Position numbers and translations under genes: made by a program
NCBI RefSeq assembly: GCF_030506325.1
Contig: NZ_CP120683.1
Coordinates: 1,860,001-1,924,000 of the forward strand
Direction of reading: 5' to 3'
DNA: 64,000 bases
Origin: Tunicatimonas pelagia
Lineage (GTDB): Bacteria; Bacteroidota; Bacteroidia; Cytophagales; Cyclobacteriaceae
Notes under the pieces: model-generated
What the model was told of the DNA's origin: nothing
What the model saw: the letters and a program-made list of their open reading frames with translations, nothing else
Databases searched by the model: none
Shown here: positions 1-9,668 of the stretch, piece after piece
Position numbering within the stretch: the first letter of the stretch is position 1
Layout of the letters: each line of letters begins with the position of its first letter

Positions 1-1324
1 GCCCGTTGAAGGTTACTTGCTCTACCTCATCGACAAACTTCTTGATTTTTCCGGGGTGCTGCACGGTGAGCTTCCCGTCGGAAGCTGCTACCTCCGCTTT
101 GGCCGCCAGAGAGCCGCAGAAGACTACCCGGGGCGTAGGCTGCGAGATGTCAATGAAGCCGCCGCAGCCGGTCATCGTTTTACCAAACCGACTGGAATTG
201 ACGTTGCCCGCCCGGTCTACCTGGGCGAACCCCAGGTAACAAATATCCAGACCACCTCCGTGAAAAAAGTCAAACTGGTAGCCATCGTCCACAATGGCCG
301 AAGGATTGTACATGGCTCCGAAGTTGAGACCCGTACTAATCACTCCATCAATCTGTCCCTGCTCAATAAGAAACGTAAGCTCATCGAGCCGACCTTGCTC
401 CCGAGCCACAATGGGCACCCCGTCAGGAATGCCGTAACCCAGGTTGACAAAGCTGCCTTTTTCCAGTTCCTGGGCCGCTCGTCGGGCCACAATCCGCTTG
501 ATGCCGACGAGTGACAGATCATCGCCCTCGTACGGGGCTTGCCGATCGACCATCGCCGGTTCGTAGTCGGTGATAAAGGTCATGGTTTGTTCGGGCACTT
601 CTACCACATAGTCGATCAGCACGCCAGGCACCTTCACCTGTACGGGTTTGGCGTGTTGGTCTTCTCGCACTTGTTTCACCTGAGCGATCACTACTCCACC
701 GTTCGCTCGGGCCGCTTGCGCCAGCGAGAGCATCGAAAAGGTGCCCACCTCTTCTTCCATCGTCAGGTTGCCCCGGGCATCCACCGAGCTACCCCGAATA
801 AAGGCTACGTCAATGCGCGGGGCGCGGTAAAACAGATGCTCTTTACCACCTATAGCAACGGCTTCTACCAGTTCCTCGGTAGTAAGCTTATTTACTCGTC
901 CGCCTTCGTAGCGCGGATCCACGAACGTATGTAAACCGATCTTAGTGAGTAGACCCTCTTCTCCACCCGCTGCCGACCGTAGCAGGTGACTGAGTACCCC
1001 TTGCGGAAAATTGTAGCCCTCGATTTTTTCCTCCCGGGCCAGCGTAATCATCCGGGGGGCGTTTCCCCAGAAGCCACCGATGTTGCGCCGCACCAGTCCT
1101 TCGTGAGCGATGTGGTTGAGACCTCGCCGGTCGTTGTCACCGATACCGCAGGCGTGGTAGGTGGTGAGGCTCCGGGGCTGCCCGGTGTTCCGGAATCGCT
1201 CGCCAACCGCCTCGAGCAGACGATCGGGTACGTTGTGGCCGGCTCCAGCACCACCAATCGCTAGGGTAGCCTGGTCGGGAATCAAAGCCGCAGCGTCGGC
1301 GGCAGTTATGGGTTTAGGCATCAT
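1..1324 (-). CDS. Acyl-CoA:acetate/propionate CoA-transferase, family I (3' end outside window)
   Basis: About 441 codons of a fused two-domain CoA-transferase that moves CoA between short-chain acyl-CoA and a free carboxylic acid in the cytoplasm. Translating the minus strand from two adjacent ATG codons (1324 or 1321) gives an uninterrupted frame to the window edge. The N-terminal half carries a glycine-rich start (AIGGAGAGHNVPDRL) and the segment RGSSVDARGN. The C-terminal half begins near FVNLGYGIPDGV and contains LIEQGQIDG, where the glutamate matches the covalent CoA-ester residue of the YdiF/propionate CoA-transferase group. Such proteins are about 520 residues, so roughly 80 residues are missing. 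It is the last visible gene of the minus-strand cluster, 102 bp beyond the symporter stop. Its tie to the sugar genes is uncertain; it could handle acids made by the reductase/dehydratase branch. Confidence 0.82.
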   Translation of the reverse strand, partial: MMPKPITAADAAALIPDQATLAIGGAGAGHNVPDRLLEAVGERFRNTGQPRSLTTYHACGIGDNDRRGLNHIAHEGLVRRNIGGFWGNAPRMITLAREEKIEGYNFPQGVLSHLLRSAAGGEEGLLTKIGLHTFVDPRYEGGRVNKLTTEELVEAVAIGGKEHLFYRAPRIDVAFIRGSSVDARGNLTMEEEVGTFSMLSLAQAARANGGVVIAQVKQVREDQHAKPVQVKVPGVLIDYVVEVPEQTMTFITDYEPAMVDRQAPYEGDDLSLVGIKRIVARRAAQELEKGSFVNLGYGIPDGVPIVAREQGRLDELTFLIEQGQIDGVISTGLNFGAMYNPSAIVDDGYQFDFFHGGGLDICYLGFAQVDRAGNVNSSRFGKTMTGCGGFIDISQPTPRVVFCGSLAAKAEVAASDGKLTVQHPGKIKKFVDEVEQVTFNG

Positions 1325-1426
1325 TGTGATTTAATTTTTTCTGCACTGCTACGAGCTGAATCACACTCAGCCAACAGCTTAATCCCCACCAACGATTCAA
1401 TAATTGCTTTTTCATTGTTCAATTGT

Positions 1427-3034
1427 TTAGTTAAAAATCAGATATAATGCGATCATGACGATGGATAAACCTCCCCACAGTCCTAGTACCCACTGCGAGG
1501 GGGTGTACTGCAAATTGGCGTACGACTGACGAAGTGTAGGAAAATCCGCTTTTTCTTGCACCTCTTTCTGATCTGACCAAGGGGTCCATGACACTCCGAT
1601 CATCAACACCAGAATAAAAGCGAACAGAAAAAAGGATACCAGCAGAAAGTGCGGCCAGAAATTTGGTTCGGGCACCTCCGACAACTGGAGAAACCCCACC
1701 GTCAGGCTCAGTGCCGAGCCTACGATCAGTCCGATATTCGCGGCCCGCGTAGTCATCCGGGGCCATAGTACTCCCAGCAGAAATACCGCTGCCATGGGCG
1801 GAGCCAGGTAACCTAAAATGGCTTGAAACAGGCTGAATAAATCCATCCCCTTGATCTGGTCCAGACCCAGGGCAATGAAGATCGCTAATACTGTCCCAAC
1901 CAGCACGACCATCCGCCCGATCCTCACCTGCTGGGCGGACGAAGCATCGGGGTGGTAGCGCCGTCGGTAAATGTCTACCGTAAAGACCGTACTCAACGAA
2001 TTTAGCGCCGAGTCTATGGTGCTTACCAGCGCGGCGATCAGCACCGCCATGATCAAACCGACCATTCCCGTCGGCAACAGACCCGTCACCATTGTCATAT
2101 AAGCTTCGTTCTCGTCGGGCAGGTTGGGGTACAATAGGTAGCAAATGATGCCGGGCAGAATAAATAAGGGTACATCCAGTATTTTGAGCCAACCGGTCAG
2201 GTTGGTGCCCAATTGTCCCTGCTCCAGGCTGCGGGCCCCCAGCACCGACTGCACCATACTCTGATCAGTACACCAGAACCAGATACCCAGCACCGGGTAG
2301 CCTAATACAATCGCTATCCAGGGATAGTCCGGATTATCCGCGGCCAGGAACAATTGTCCGTAGTCGGCCGGCAGTTCGGTGAGTAGTCGATCTATGCCGC
2401 CCAACTCGTGCAGCCCCACCCCCACCAGCACCGCGGAAGCGACAATCAGCAAAATCATCTGAAACACATTAGTGATCGCAATGGCTTCCAACCCACCTGC
2501 TACAGCAAAGAAAGCTGCTAACCCCATCAGCGCACTTACCGATGCCCCAAGGGGCCAGGCCATGATCTGACTGACCAGCAACCCGCCAGCGTACAGGGTC
2601 AGCCCCAGCCAGGAAATCAGGATGGTCACTAGTGAGTACCAAGCCAGCAATTCGCGCGTAGTGTTGTTAAAGCGTTTACCCATAAACTCGGGCAGGGTAC
2701 TGATGCCAGTATTTTTGTAGTGGGGCGCAAACACCAATGCCAGCAGGCCGATAAAGATGAAGGCGTACCACGAAAAGTTTCCGGCTACCACTCCGGTGGT
2801 ATAGCCCACCGCGCAGGAAGCGATTAGCATGGATGGCCCCACGTTAGTACCCCACATGGTGAGCCCAATACTATACCAGCGTAGCGAACCTCCCGCCAAA
2901 AAATAGTCGCGCTCGCTGCTTTTTTTCTTTCGGAAGCTGACATACGCTCCAATGCCTATCAGCAGCAGTAGGTAAACCGCTACCACGCCGAAGTCCAGGG
3001 CTTGTAAGTGCTGGTGAATATTCATGTTAGTCAT
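1427..3034 (-). CDS. Sodium/solute symporter (SSS family, SGLT-like)
   Basis: A 535-residue inner-membrane transporter predicted to couple Na+ entry to uptake of a sugar or sugar acid. It has about 13-14 hydrophobic segments spread over the whole length, a short periplasmic start, a first transmembrane helix at about residues 15-33, and the SSS-type stretch RDYFLAGGSLRWY at about 43-55 followed by a second helix. The length is typical for the family. The start ATG overlaps the TGA stop of the enolase-superfamily gene by four bases (ATGA), which indicates translational coupling. It sits at the end of an AKR-enolase-transporter string, so its cargo is probably the sugar or acid handled by those enzymes. 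The substrate cannot be read from the sequence. Confidence 0.9.
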   Translation of the reverse strand: MTNMNIHQHLQALDFGVVAVYLLLLIGIGAYVSFRKKKSSERDYFLAGGSLRWYSIGLTMWGTNVGPSMLIASCAVGYTTGVVAGNFSWYAFIFIGLLALVFAPHYKNTGISTLPEFMGKRFNNTTRELLAWYSLVTILISWLGLTLYAGGLLVSQIMAWPLGASVSALMGLAAFFAVAGGLEAIAITNVFQMILLIVASAVLVGVGLHELGGIDRLLTELPADYGQLFLAADNPDYPWIAIVLGYPVLGIWFWCTDQSMVQSVLGARSLEQGQLGTNLTGWLKILDVPLFILPGIICYLLYPNLPDENEAYMTMVTGLLPTGMVGLIMAVLIAALVSTIDSALNSLSTVFTVDIYRRRYHPDASSAQQVRIGRMVVLVGTVLAIFIALGLDQIKGMDLFSLFQAILGYLAPPMAAVFLLGVLWPRMTTRAANIGLIVGSALSLTVGFLQLSEVPEPNFWPHFLLVSFFLFAFILVLMIGVSWTPWSDQKEVQEKADFPTLRQSYANLQYTPSQWVLGLWGGLSIVMIALYLIFN

Positions 3035-4218
3035 TGATCATCATTCTTCCAGACAGCCCGGTCAACAATCTGTTTTTTCTTCTCTAGGCGTTCCCAGTCT
3101 ACTTCCGCCCCAATGCCCGGCACTTCGGGCACCGTAAAATACCCGTCTTGTACCGTGGGGCCTACTCGCAGTAGCGAAGCCATCACTCCTACTACTGGCT
3201 CCAGGTACTCCAGCAGTGCCTCACCGCCTACCACCGCTAGGGCTGACGCATTGATGTGCGACGTACCGCCTCCGCTGAACGTCAGTTCGTGCCGACGAGC
3301 CAGATTGGCTACCGATAGCCATTCGTGCAGGCTGCTGATATGCCCAGCGATGGGTTGCATATGCTTTACCCCGGCCCGTACCAGTGAAGGAAACACCAAG
3401 GCTGAGCGCTCCGACTCGCCGTAGGAAATAGGTATTGGTGAATGCGCGCATAGTGCCTCAATCTCATGCAGGGCTGCTGAGTGGATTGGCTCTTCCAGCC
3501 AGGCAATGTCCAGGCTACCCAGTGCCTGGCTCAATTTCTGCGCTTTCGGCAGACTCATAGACTGATTAGCATCAATGGCCAGTTGGGTTTCAGAGCGCAG
3601 GGCTTCCCGCACCGAAGTGATGCGGACCAGGTCTTCCTTCACGGTGGTGGTCAGGCTGCCGAATTTTATCTTGATGGTTGTGTAGCCTTGGGCTTCCCAG
3701 GCGAGGCATTCGTCAACTAGTTCGCTGCCCGTAAGATGAATACCGCCCCCACTGGCGTAGGCTCGCACCCGAGGGCTACGGCCACCCAGGTAACGAAACA
3801 AGGGCACTCCCTTTCGGCGGGCGGCCAGATCATGAAAGATTCGGTCCAGATGACCCAGAGCCAGAGCGGCTCCGCCCCGGAAGCCTTCGTTGCGAATGCC
3901 CCAGTAGAGCTTACGGTAGAGTTCTTCGTAGGTATTCTTTGGGGTCTCGAGCAGTAGTGAAACAAAAACGTGCCGGAGCAGATCAGTCGCCGTCGCTGGA
4001 AACTCACATTCTCCCCACGCGCCACTGCGGTCAGTAAGTCGCACAAAGCAGGCTCGGTAGGAGGTAAACGGCCCCATAGTAGCGTCATAGAAGGGACGCG
4101 CAAACTCAATCGGGGCTACGCAGCGCATCTCGACCAATTGAATGTCAAATTGCTCGCGATGGATGGGAGTTTCCAAAGTAGGTAGTGTTACTGTAGCTGA
4201 TGGCTCAATGTTCTTCAT
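3031..4218 (-). CDS. Enolase-superfamily sugar-acid dehydratase / mandelate racemase-muconate lactonizing enzyme
   Basis: A 395-residue cytoplasmic enzyme of the enolase superfamily. After an N-terminal capping domain the barrel shows the expected catalytic positions: a KxK pair in TIKIKFG (about K183 and K185), metal ligands in AIDANQS (about D216), WLEEP (about E242) and SYGESE (about E268), and a conserved C-terminal loop SGGGTSHINASA. This set supports abstraction of a proton alpha to a carboxylate, as in acid-sugar dehydration or racemisation. The gene overlaps the upstream aldo/keto reductase gene by four bases (ATGA) and the downstream symporter gene by four bases, so the three form one coupled unit. 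A sugar dehydrogenase next to an acid-sugar dehydratase suggests oxidative, non-phosphorylative breakdown. The exact substrate is unknown; dipeptide epimerase-like activity is a less likely alternative. Confidence 0.85.
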   Translation of the reverse strand: MKNIEPSATVTLPTLETPIHREQFDIQLVEMRCVAPIEFARPFYDATMGPFTSYRACFVRLTDRSGAWGECEFPATATDLLRHVFVSLLLETPKNTYEELYRKLYWGIRNEGFRGGAALALGHLDRIFHDLAARRKGVPLFRYLGGRSPRVRAYASGGGIHLTGSELVDECLAWEAQGYTTIKIKFGSLTTTVKEDLVRITSVREALRSETQLAIDANQSMSLPKAQKLSQALGSLDIAWLEEPIHSAALHEIEALCAHSPIPISYGESERSALVFPSLVRAGVKHMQPIAGHISSLHEWLSVANLARRHELTFSGGGTSHINASALAVVGGEALLEYLEPVVGVMASLLRVGPTVQDGYFTVPEVPGIGAEVDWERLEKKKQIVDRAVWKNDDQ

Positions 4219-5144
4219 TGGATCAAGTTGGTCAATTCTTCGAAAAGAGTTTCCTCCAGCATACCGGCTTCACAATCGGCCAGAGTATCGGTAAGTTGCG
4301 TCATATTTTTCGCCCCCAGCACCAAGTAATCTACTTCTTGCATGGAAAGCAGATAGCGGTGCGCCAAGGCGGACAGTTTGATTCCCAGTCGCCGGGCCAG
4401 TTGTTCAGCTTGTTTTGCCCGAACCAGGTCAGCGGATGAAATCCAGCTCGGTGGATGTTGCTGGTATCGCTCAAAGCGGTTTCCTAACAGTCCCATCAAC
4501 AGGGCACTGCCCTGGTAGGTGGTCAGGCCGTGGGCACGGAAGAAGGGAATATCGAACTGTAAACCATCCAGACAGGCTGCGTTGAGGTTGTTATAGCTCA
4601 TCACTACGTCAAAAACTCCCCGTCGAATAAACTCGTGAAATGCCGAAGGCACGATGCCTCCCAGGCCCAGTGCTTTCGCATGTCCGGCTTGTTTTACTTG
4701 CTGCATAAAGTTAACAACTTCCGAAGTGCGGTCGGCAGGCACCTTGTTGGGTTCGTGCAGGAAGAGCAAATCCAGGCAGTCGGTACCGAGTACTTTCCGG
4801 CTCTCCTCCACGCTGCGCTGCATACTGGCCAGCGTATAATCGTTCGTTTCCTGGTCGGCCGCATCAGCCCGGAGCTTACCCACTTTGGTGCTAACGAACG
4901 GACGTTGACCTCGCCACTGCCGCAGGGCTTCGCCGACGATGATTTCGGCCTGACCGTAGGCCGGGGCCGTATCCAGCTGTTCAATACCATTTTCCAAAGC
5001 GTACAGTATCGTCTTCACCGATTCATGACGGTTGACGGTGCCCCATACCCCGCCGAGCCCGGCCGTACCTAATACCAGTCCGGGCAAGGGACCATCGGAA
5101 CGATAGGCAGGACGAATAGTGGCAGTTATTTTTGTGGTGTTCAT
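4215..5144 (-). CDS. Aldo/keto reductase, sugar dehydrogenase-like
   Basis: A 309-residue NAD(P)-dependent aldo/keto reductase with the family tetrad visible as D58 and Y63 (LDTAPAYGQAE), K87 (STKVGK) and H130 (LLFLHEP). The overall pattern (LGTAGLGGVWG near the start, PAYGQAE) resembles the L-fucose/D-galactose/D-arabinose 1-dehydrogenase branch rather than xylose reductases. It is expected to oxidise an aldose to its lactone in the cytoplasm. Its stop overlaps the start of the enolase-superfamily gene by four bases, and the start lies only 12 bp after the stop of the beta-helix protein gene. The context implies that it feeds the adjacent dehydratase. Substrate assignment is inference. Confidence 0.85.
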   Translation of the reverse strand: MNTTKITATIRPAYRSDGPLPGLVLGTAGLGGVWGTVNRHESVKTILYALENGIEQLDTAPAYGQAEIIVGEALRQWRGQRPFVSTKVGKLRADAADQETNDYTLASMQRSVEESRKVLGTDCLDLLFLHEPNKVPADRTSEVVNFMQQVKQAGHAKALGLGGIVPSAFHEFIRRGVFDVVMSYNNLNAACLDGLQFDIPFFRAHGLTTYQGSALLMGLLGNRFERYQQHPPSWISSADLVRAKQAEQLARRLGIKLSALAHRYLLSMQEVDYLVLGAKNMTQLTDTLADCEAGMLEETLFEELTNLIQ

Positions 5145-5156
5145 AGCGTAGTTACG

Positions 5157-6989
5157 TTACTCTTCGGCTCGTCCTATTGATGCCGGAGGGCTTAGGATAT
5201 CCTGGTACCCTGGTTCTATCCCGGCCTGCTTCACAACCTGCGGCCCCACGTGCTGGGAGGTGCGGTGCAGGGCGTGTTTAAGCAGTATGATACCGGTCTG
5301 GTGAAGATTGAGTTGGTCGGCAATATTGTCTATAGCGTTCTCTTCAATGACGAAGGGATGCTCGGCGGATCCCCCGGTCTTTTCATCACAGTAAATGGCG
5401 TACTTGATGCTTTGCCAGGGTTTCTGGGGGGGCGACAGGTCGTGCAGATAGTTGCGGTAAATCCGGGTGCCCGGCTGATAAGACAAGGTGTAGATCGCCG
5501 CCCCGTCGTTGAGTAACTTCACCACATTACTGATATCATTGTAGGCAATCAGATTATTTGCCATCGCGTTCGGTTGATCGGTCCAGCCGTAGCCTACACT
5601 AATGCCCGAGTAGGGTAAGTCGCGAATGGTATTGTGGGTGATTTGCGCCCCCTGCGGATACCCGGCGGCAATACCCACACAGCCAACATAGTCGCGAGCT
5701 ACCCGTTCGATCAGGTTGTTGGTAATGGTGTCACCGTAGCAGATTTCGGTAGTGTCAGCCGGTTGGTAGGGCATGTGATATTCTACCGAGGGGGCTTCGG
5801 TGAATTTAGCCAGAGCCACCGCACTGCCCGCGATGTCACTAAAGCGGTTACCTACCACCGTGCAGTGGCGCGTACCGTAGTGCAGGTCAATGCCGGTAGC
5901 ACCCAGGTTCCGAAATTCGTTGCGCGCAAACGCCACCCGTTCAGCATAAGCTACATACACGGCCGCCGGGGGGCGGTAAACATATTGGTCATTATTGGGC
6001 TCCGCCCGGTAATTGTGCTGTCCGGCTTGGGCGTTCAGGTAGCCGTGCTCGCTGGCGTACGTCCAGTTGGAGTACTGAAACGATAGATTCTCAAACCGTA
6101 AATTCATCACCGGATTTTCCCGCGTCCCCTGCACAATCAGTAAAGTGTCGAGCGTAGGGCACATCACCGAAGCTTGGTTCATGCTTCCTTCTTCGCCCGG
6201 TTGGTAGTAAAGGGCACCGTTCGCCGGGTCATGGTACCACTCCCTTTCGGTATCCAGTAACGAGCGGGCATTCTCAAAGTAGAGCCGGTGGATAGGTTCG
6301 TGCATTGGGTAAGGGCGATTGAACAAAATCTTGGATTCGTTCTCCGCGAAACTGACGCGGGAATACTTTTGAAAACTCAGGCCGTAGGAATGAACTTCTC
6401 GCACTCGCAGGTAGCTTTCGGCCCAACTCTGCAGCAGTAGCATCTCGAGGTCTGGCCCGGCTTCGTTCAACACAGGGTGTTGTCCCTGGATCAGTAGCTC
6501 CTGGTCTTCGTAGTCCCAAGCGGTACTTTCCAGAAACTCACCCTCGTTGGGATATCGGGCGCGTACTGCCCGCCGTCCGTTGACGTAGAGTTGCCGAAAG
6601 GCCGCATCAACTACTTTCGCCTGATAAACGTCCACCTCATCCGACTCCTGCCACCCGCTTACTTTTCGGCCACTGTGGATGACTACCTTCCCTTTATCTG
6701 AACCCCGGTAGGTGACCTGATGATTAGCAGACCCGCCGTCCTCGGGGCCGAAGCGGAGCGGTTCTTCCAAAAGATAGCTGCCTGCATCAATCTGCACGAC
6801 GATATTCTGCCGGGCATTCTGAACAGTTTGAACGGCCTGCTGCGCCCGGCGGACGGTACGAAAGGGGGCCACCTCGGTGCCCTCGTTTCCATCATTCCCT
6901 TCCGGTGACACGTAAAAAGCTAACTGTCCGAAGACCGTTGTGGGTGTAAGTGCAAGAAGGGTGAATAGTAGGGTTGCTGCGTAAGTCAT
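5157..6989 (-). CDS. Secreted right-handed parallel beta-helix protein (pectate-lyase-like fold)
   Basis: A 610-residue exported protein. A signal peptide (MTYAATLLFTLLALTPTTVFG) is followed by the typical opening of these proteins, FYVSPEGNDGNEGTEVAPFR, then the YVNGRRAVRARYPNEG segment and many short beta-helix rungs of the N-x-I/F type (VVGNRFSDIAGSAV, AYNDISNVV, YRNYLHDLS). No T9SS tail is present, so it is probably periplasmic. Family members act on polysaccharides as lyases or glycosidases, but no catalytic residue set can be assigned here. It is the first gene of the minus-strand group that diverges from the AraC regulator, so it may be controlled by that regulator. An unassigned glycoside hydrolase or polysaccharide lyase activity is the best guess. 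Confidence 0.75.
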   Translation of the reverse strand: MTYAATLLFTLLALTPTTVFGQLAFYVSPEGNDGNEGTEVAPFRTVRRAQQAVQTVQNARQNIVVQIDAGSYLLEEPLRFGPEDGGSANHQVTYRGSDKGKVVIHSGRKVSGWQESDEVDVYQAKVVDAAFRQLYVNGRRAVRARYPNEGEFLESTAWDYEDQELLIQGQHPVLNEAGPDLEMLLLQSWAESYLRVREVHSYGLSFQKYSRVSFAENESKILFNRPYPMHEPIHRLYFENARSLLDTEREWYHDPANGALYYQPGEEGSMNQASVMCPTLDTLLIVQGTRENPVMNLRFENLSFQYSNWTYASEHGYLNAQAGQHNYRAEPNNDQYVYRPPAAVYVAYAERVAFARNEFRNLGATGIDLHYGTRHCTVVGNRFSDIAGSAVALAKFTEAPSVEYHMPYQPADTTEICYGDTITNNLIERVARDYVGCVGIAAGYPQGAQITHNTIRDLPYSGISVGYGWTDQPNAMANNLIAYNDISNVVKLLNDGAAIYTLSYQPGTRIYRNYLHDLSPPQKPWQSIKYAIYCDEKTGGSAEHPFVIEENAIDNIADQLNLHQTGIILLKHALHRTSQHVGPQVVKQAGIEPGYQDILSPPASIGRAEE

Positions 6990-7179
6990 AAAAATGGTGA
7001 AGCTGATTCAAAGTAATAAAATTCCACCCGGACATACGCACACGATCTTGTAGCTTTATAGCACTATTTTAACCCTCGTTTTTAATCAGGTAATTAACAC
7101 TCTTTTCTTTACGCTCGTTTTGTCAGAAAAACAGTGAAACTCGTATTTTTTACCAGAATAGTGTTAGCTTAAGGACAAA
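6990..7179. promoter_or_regulatory. Divergent intergenic region between beta-helix gene and AraC-type regulator
   Basis: This 190-bp AT-rich gap separates two divergent genes, so it should hold promoters for both. A 7-bp inverted pair, TAACACT at 7095-7101 and AGTGTTA at 7160-7166, lies on the regulator side and could be an operator, but arms this short can arise by chance. No confident Bacteroidota-type promoter (TTTG near -33 and TAnnTTTG near -7) was identified. Confidence 0.4.
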
Positions 7180-8049
7180 ATGAAGACACTGATAGAAAAA
7201 TGGACTCCTCCGAACCAAAGCTCATTTATCAGCAAACAGTACAAGGTAAAGACCGGCTTCGCCCGCTCCGCAGAGATCGCCATGCGTACTCACGAGGAAT
7301 ATGAGATTTCCGTGCTGATGGGGTGTAGCGGAAAGCGGATAGTCGGTAATACGATTGAAAATTTCTCTGAAAACGACCTGTTCCTGATCGGCCCGAACGT
7401 GCCTCATGCGGTGCAGCCCGACAACTACAAGCTGGGTAAGGTCATCACGCTACATTTTCTAAGAAATAGTTTCGGTGGCGACTTTTTTGACCTACCTGAA
7501 AACGGAAAAATTGCCGATCTGCTGAAAGAAGCGCAACGCGGAGTAGCATTCGCAGAGACTGACATTCCTTTTTTTTACCGGAAGATGCAAAAGATTGACC
7601 GGTTGCGCGGGTTTGAGCGGGTGATGGCTTTCTTTCGATTGCTTCACACCATGGCGCTCAACGAACAACGCCGGGTACTATCGAGCCGGGGCTTCGCCCC
7701 AGTCGCCAATCAGCAAACCTATCAGGTGGTAAACAAAATCTACGAGTACATTATCAACCGCTTCGCGGATCAGCACATTTCACTGGATGAGATTTCTGCT
7801 CAGGCGAATATGTCATCGGCAGGCTTCTGTCGTTTCTTCAAAAAGCACTTCAGCAAAACCTTCACCAGCTTTCTGAATGAAGTACGGGTCGGACACGCCT
7901 GTAAACTGATCCAGCAGACCGATCATACCATCGCCGAAATTGCGTTTGCGTCGGGCTATAATCAACTTACTCACTTCAACCGGCAGTTTAAACGCGTCGT
8001 CGGTTACAGTCCCCGTGCGTACCGAAACGAGCTTCATCAGCAGTCTTAG
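7180..8049 (+). CDS. AraC-family transcriptional regulator
   Basis: A 289-residue one-component regulator. The N-terminal part is a cupin-like sensor domain (FSENDLFLIGPNVPHAVQP at about 64-82 is the typical histidine-containing cupin strand). The C-terminal ~100 residues hold the two AraC helix-turn-helix motifs (ISLDEISAQANMSSAGFCR and IAEIAFASGYNQLTHFNRQF) ending in GYSPRAYR. It is the only plus-strand gene in the first 46 kb. It diverges from the beta-helix/AKR/enolase/symporter group and converges on araA, so it likely controls one or both groups in response to a sugar. It is not the GntR-type AraR repressor known from some Bacteroides arabinose loci. Confidence 0.92.
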   Translation: MKTLIEKWTPPNQSSFISKQYKVKTGFARSAEIAMRTHEEYEISVLMGCSGKRIVGNTIENFSENDLFLIGPNVPHAVQPDNYKLGKVITLHFLRNSFGGDFFDLPENGKIADLLKEAQRGVAFAETDIPFFYRKMQKIDRLRGFERVMAFFRLLHTMALNEQRRVLSSRGFAPVANQQTYQVVNKIYEYIINRFADQHISLDEISAQANMSSAGFCRFFKKHFSKTFTSFLNEVRVGHACKLIQQTDHTIAEIAFASGYNQLTHFNRQFKRVVGYSPRAYRNELHQQS

Positions 8050-8128
8050 GTATGTCCACTATCTTAACCGGTTGATAAGTTTGTGTCCTTTCCGACTATC
8101 ATGTTCACCAATATCCCGCCTAAGGCTA

Positions 8129-9637
8129 CTAGCGGAACCCCGACATAAGATGATAATAGGCTTCGTTATGACGTAGCTCATTGCGGAACTCAAACAAGCG
8201 GGTGTCCCGCTTGATCCGCACGCACTCTATTCCGGCAATCGTCGCGAAGTCTTCCCAGTGTTCACTCGTCAGGTTTTGACTGTACACGGTGTGGTGGGCC
8301 CCTCCGGCGTGAATCCAGGCCGCGGCAGCCGTCTTCAGGTCAGGAAGTGGTTTCCAAAGAACTCGCGCCACCGGCAGCTGGGGCAGGTCAGCCTCGGGTG
8401 TAATCGCTTCTACCTCGTTGACCAGCAACCGAAAGCGGTTGCCCATATCGATGATTGAAGCGTTTAATGCCGGACCCGGAGCGACATCAAATACCAACCG
8501 GACGGGGTCCTCTTTGCCCCCGATACCCAGCGGATGCACCTGACAGCTCGGCTTATGCTGCGCAATGGAGGGGCAGATTTCCAGCATGTGCGAACCGAGT
8601 ACGCTCATATTATCAGGGCGGAAATGATAGGTATAATCTTCCATAAAGGAGTTGCCGCCGTCCAGTCCGCTCGCCATCACCTTCGCCGCTCGTACCAGAG
8701 CCGCGGTTTTCCAGTCTCCTTCGGCTCCGAAGCCGTAGCCCGCCGCCATCAGCCGCTGCACCGCGATCCCCGGCAGCTGCTTCAGGCCGTGCAAGTTCTC
8801 AAAGGTATCGGTAAAGCCCACAAAATTTCCGTCTTCCAAGAAAGCTGTGAGGCCCAGCTCGATCCGAGCAGCCTCCCGCAGCGAAGCGCGCTGCGCCCCT
8901 TCTCGCCCTAACGCGGTAGCCAGCTCGTACTGGTCTTCGTACTCGCCCGTCAACCGCTCAACGTCCGCCTCGTTTACCTGATCGACGAAAGCAACGACGT
9001 CGCCGATCCCGTAACCGTTTACGGCGTAGCCAAGCTGCATCTGCGCCGCTACCTTATCACCTTCGGTGACGGCCACCTCGCGCATGTTATCACCGATGCG
9101 CGCAATGTTTGCCCCTTGCGCGTCGTGCCAGGCCGCAGCGACTCGCAGCCAGACCGCCAAGCGCTCTTGCACCTCGGTATCCTCCCAGTAGCCGACCACC
9201 ACTTTGCGTTCGATGCGCATCCGGCTCATCATAAACCCAAACTCTCGCCCCCCGTGGGCCGATTGATTCAGGTTCATAAAGTCCATATTGATGCCGGACC
9301 ACGGGATGTCGCGGTTGAACTGTGTGTGGAGGTGCACCAACGGTTTGCTAAGCGCACTGAGTCCGCGAATCCACATTTTAGCCGGTGAGAAGGTGTGCAT
9401 CCAAGCGATGAGCCCGATGCAATCGGTAGCCGCGTTAGCCTCCTGGCACAGTTGATAGATCGCCTCGGGCGTAGTCAGTACCGGCCGGTAAACAACCCGC
9501 AGCGGTACGGTAGCGGAAGCATCCAGAGCCTGGGCAATCTGTTGCGAATGCTCAGCTACTTGCTGTAAGGTCTCCTCACCGTACAGATGCTGGCTACCGG
9601 TGATAAACCAGACTTCGTAGTGTGTTAGATTGATCAT
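8129..9637 (-). CDS. araA: L-arabinose isomerase
   Basis: A 502-residue cytoplasmic enzyme that interconverts L-arabinose and L-ribulose; the length matches the family (about 500). Recognisable segments include the N-terminal [17 protein letters not shown], the [18 protein letters not shown] strand, [19 protein letters not shown], and the C-terminal [14 protein letters not shown] loop with its conserved histidines. It is the last gene of the araB-araD-araA group, and a large intergenic hairpin separates it from araD. The ATG at 9637 is the only plausible start. Assignment is firm from full-length similarity to known AraA proteins as remembered, not from a search. Confidence 0.97.
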   Translation of the reverse strand: MINLTHYEVWFITGSQHLYGEETLQQVAEHSQQIAQALDASATVPLRVVYRPVLTTPEAIYQLCQEANAATDCIGLIAWMHTFSPAKMWIRGLSALSKPLVHLHTQFNRDIPWSGINMDFMNLNQSAHGGREFGFMMSRMRIERKVVVGYWEDTEVQERLAVWLRVAAAWHDAQGANIARIGDNMREVAVTEGDKVAAQMQLGYAVNGYGIGDVVAFVDQVNEADVERLTGEYEDQYELATALGREGAQRASLREAARIELGLTAFLEDGNFVGFTDTFENLHGLKQLPGIAVQRLMAAGYGFGAEGDWKTAALVRAAKVMASGLDGGNSFMEDYTYHFRPDNMSVLGSHMLEICPSIAQHKPSCQVHPLGIGGKEDPVRLVFDVAPGPALNASIIDMGNRFRLLVNEVEAITPEADLPQLPVARVLWKPLPDLKTAAAAWIHAGGAHHTVYSQNLTSEHWEDFATIAGIECVRIKRDTRLFEFRNELRHNEAYYHLMSGFR

Positions 9638-9668
9638 GGTTGGTTTGATTGTTGATTGCAGGTGAATA

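Noticed and set aside
17-1264. Several plus-strand open frames (up to 165 codons) at the start of the window.
   Set aside because: They are shadows of the CoA-transferase on the minus strand, whose continuous frame shows clear family motifs.
1431-2192. A 253-codon minus-strand frame inside the symporter gene.
   Set aside because: It is a +1-frame shadow with an unnatural composition (many R, G, P, H) and no family resemblance.
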